Of a stretch of 32,549 nucleotides of DNA, positions 30,933 through 32,549 are shown in pieces. Source of the stretch: Candidatus Peregrinibacteria bacterium CG_4_9_14_0_2_um_filter_53_11 (lineage in GTDB: Bacteria > Patescibacteriota > Gracilibacteria > UBA1369 > UM-FILTER-53-11); contig PFRX01000026.1 in the NCBI GenBank assembly GCA_002788775.1, forward strand, positions 1 to 32,549. Reading direction: 5' to 3'. Each line of letters begins with the position of its first letter. The stretch's first letter is position 1. The translations under genes and the position numbers were made by a program. The notes beneath the pieces were generated by a model. That model saw nothing but the letters and a program-made list of their open reading frames with translations, had not been told where the DNA came from and did no database searches.

Positions 30933-32549
30933 ATGATGAAACATTATCAGCATTTCAAGAAGCAGCTTACGGCCTCCCACTCAATCCACCCGCTCAAGCG
31001 ATTTTTAATGTGGCTGGTGGTCTTAACCCTGGCTGGTGGTTTGGTCAGTCTTTTCATCTTGACCATAACCATCGGCATATTCTCAATCGGGCTCCCCGAT
31101 GTTACCCAGTTCGATAAGCTGGCCGGCGTAGAGTCGACCGTCATCTTGGACCGTGAGGAGGGCATTCTTTACACAATCCACGGCGAGGAGAATCGCAAGT
31201 ACGTTCCGCTCAGCGAGATCTCGCCCCATCTGCAAAAGGCGACCATAGCCATAGAAGACGACCAGTTCTACACTCACAGCGGCTTCGATATCTCGGGTAT
31301 CGCTGCGGCGGGACTTCACGAGGTCTTCGGCATTGGTGCACGGCGCGGAGGCTCGACAATAACCCAGCAGCTGGCAAAAAACGCCTTCTTGAGCTCACAG
31401 CGAAAGATAACGCGAAAGATCAAGGAGCTGATCCTCGCCATCAGACTCGAACGTGCCTACGACAAAAATAAGATTCTTGAGCTCTACCTCAACCGCATTC
31501 CCTACGGAAACAACGCCTATGGTGCAGAGATGGCGGCTCGACTCTACTTTGGCAAACCGGCCCGCGAGCTTACTCTACCGGAAGCGGCCGTCCTCGCATC
31601 CCTACCGAATGGACCGACTCTCTACTCGCCGTATGGCCCCTACCTCTACTCTTCCCTGGACCATGAACTCGACGGCCCGGTTAAGCTTACTGACTTAACC
31701 TCCGACGACTACACTACCGGGCTTATTGGAAAGGAGATCGTTTTTTCACCGGACGAGAAGATCTACCTTCCGGGACGTGCCGACCTGGTCCTGCGACGCA
31801 TGGCCGAGCTCAAGGTAATAACCACGGCCGAGCGTGACCAGGCTGCCGAGGAGCTCCACGAACTTGAGTTCAGCAAGCACCGAGAGGCGATCCGTGCCGC
31901 CCACTTTGTCTTTGAGATTAGGCGTGAGCTTGAAGAAAAGTTCGGTAAAGAAGTTGTCGCTCAGGGAGGGCTCCAAGTGCTCACCACACTCGACCCAACG
32001 CTCCAAGAAGTTGCCGAGCAGGCCGTTGCCGATCAGATCGAAGCAAACCGGGAGAGTAAAGGAGTTACAACCGGTGCGGTGCTCACTGTTGACACTCAGA
32101 CTGGAGAGATCCTGGCGATGGTGGGAGCGGCAGACTACTTTGACGAAGAGGCTCACGGTAATGTGAACCACGTCTATGCGCGACGCCAGCCGGGCTCCAG
32201 CTTCAAACCTATTATCTACGCAAAGGCCTTTGTTGAGCGCTACGCCCCCGCGACCGTCATCTACGATACGCCGACCGACTTTGGTAACTACCGCCCACAG
32301 AACTACGATGGCAAGTTCCCTGGGCCGATGACAATAAGGCGCGCACTGGGCCAGTCACGCAATATTCCGGCAATCAAAGCCTACTTCCTGGCGGGGCAAC
32401 AAGAACAGATCGTCCCCTTCGCAAAATCGCTCGGTATAACCTCGTTGAGTGATACCGGCGACTATGGACCCGCTCTGGCGCTTGGAGCTGGCGAGACGAC
32501 CCTTAGCGAGATGGTGCAGGCCTTCTCTGTCTTCGCTACTGAGGGCGTC
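30933..32549 (+). CDS. Class A penicillin-binding protein, 3' end outside window (539 aa seen)
   Basis: Bifunctional peptidoglycan synthase of the PBP1a type. A membrane anchor lies at about 25-53. The GT51 domain has the catalytic Glu108 in IEDDQFYTHSG, then RRGGSTITQQLAKNAF (137-152), KELILAIRLER (164-174) and LELYLNRIPYGNNAYGAE (182-199). The transpeptidase domain has the active-site Ser422 in SSFK (422-425) and SRN at 475-477; the KTG motif would lie beyond the window. An acidic Tyr-rich insert sits between the domains (about 232-290). ATG codons at 30933 and 30936 are both possible. It lies 35 bp after the decarboxylase gene. Confidence 0.95.
   Translation, partial: MMKHYQHFKKQLTASHSIHPLKRFLMWLVVLTLAGGLVSLFILTITIGIFSIGLPDVTQFDKLAGVESTVILDREEGILYTIHGEENRKYVPLSEISPHLQKATIAIEDDQFYTHSGFDISGIAAAGLHEVFGIGARRGGSTITQQLAKNAFLSSQRKITRKIKELILAIRLERAYDKNKILELYLNRIPYGNNAYGAEMAARLYFGKPARELTLPEAAVLASLPNGPTLYSPYGPYLYSSLDHELDGPVKLTDLTSDDYTTGLIGKEIVFSPDEKIYLPGRADLVLRRMAELKVITTAERDQAAEELHELEFSKHREAIRAAHFVFEIRRELEEKFGKEVVAQGGLQVLTTLDPTLQEVAEQAVADQIEANRESKGVTTGAVLTVDTQTGEILAMVGAADYFDEEAHGNVNHVYARRQPGSSFKPIIYAKAFVERYAPATVIYDTPTDFGNYRPQNYDGKFPGPMTIRRALGQSRNIPAIKAYFLAGQQEQIVPFAKSLGITSLSDTGDYGPALALGAGETTLSEMVQAFSVFATEGV

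Noticed and set aside
1-32549. TGA recoded as glycine, as in Gracilibacteria/Absconditabacteria
   Set aside because: TGA terminates several genes at sensible family lengths (for example 3295, 8354, 22502), and no conserved gene has an internal TGA.
1-32549. tRNA, rRNA, CRISPR arrays or a tmRNA gene
   Set aside because: Reading both strands I found no T-arm or cloverleaf, no repeat-spacer array, and no ssrA-like sequence near smpB.

Overview
The window reads as a gene-dense chromosomal segment of a bacterium using the standard genetic code: TGA ends many of the genes, so TGA-to-glycine recoding is not seen. From position 2,260 onward base composition looks balanced to slightly GC-rich, while the first 2.2 kb is visibly AT-richer. 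Several traits fit an uncultivated Patescibacteria/CPR-type lineage such as Peregrinibacteria: large lineage-specific coiled-coil and secreted proteins, an archaeal-type NadM beside NadE, very few Shine-Dalgarno sequences and many leaderless-looking starts. This placement is an inference and I cannot test it here.

Layout. 1-2,260 is an AT-rich acquired segment. It holds a DUF4258/DUF2283 pair whose last stop codon lies inside an integron attC-like site, then a urea transporter, an S1-like small protein and a truncated SnoaL-like gene. 2,266-8,354 carries small membrane proteins, an RBBP9-like hydrolase, an Ala/Arg/Glu-rich coiled-coil protein, an exported Pro-rich protein with a strong promoter and a strong terminator downstream, and HtpX coupled to a zinc-ribbon membrane protein. 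8,401-13,070 holds two large unrecognised proteins (601 and 738 aa) around a DUF6496 protein and a 49-aa membrane peptide. 13,067-15,002 has an agmatinase-like ureohydrolase divergent from an aquaporin. 15,035-20,227 is a run smpB-nadE-nadM-phosphohexomutase-GT2. 20,330-22,502 holds two tandem secreted paralogues, the first broken in a G8 tract. 22,566-24,839 is topA (minus strand). 25,240-29,351 is hup, then a strongly structured intergenic element, then pheS-pheT. 29,440 to the end holds an arginine decarboxylase and a class A penicillin-binding protein that runs off the window.

How the genes fit together. Arginine decarboxylase (29,440) and agmatinase (13,067, minus) would convert arginine to agmatine, then to putrescine plus urea. 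The urea transporter (637) and the aquaporin divergent from agmatinase (14,331) are candidate exits for urea. nadE and nadM adjoin and cover the last two steps of NAD synthesis (NMN to NaMN-type dinucleotide formation and amidation, depending on substrate). The phosphohexomutase, GT2 and PBP1A serve the cell envelope. smpB, pheST, hup and topA are core information genes.

The observations I rate highest are the 108-nt nested hairpin between hup and pheS, the attC-like site in a putative CPR-type genome, the G8 frameshift in a secreted protein (possible phase variation), and the repeated placement of a -10 hexamer exactly 6-7 nt upstream of start codons. No tRNA, rRNA or CRISPR array was recognised.
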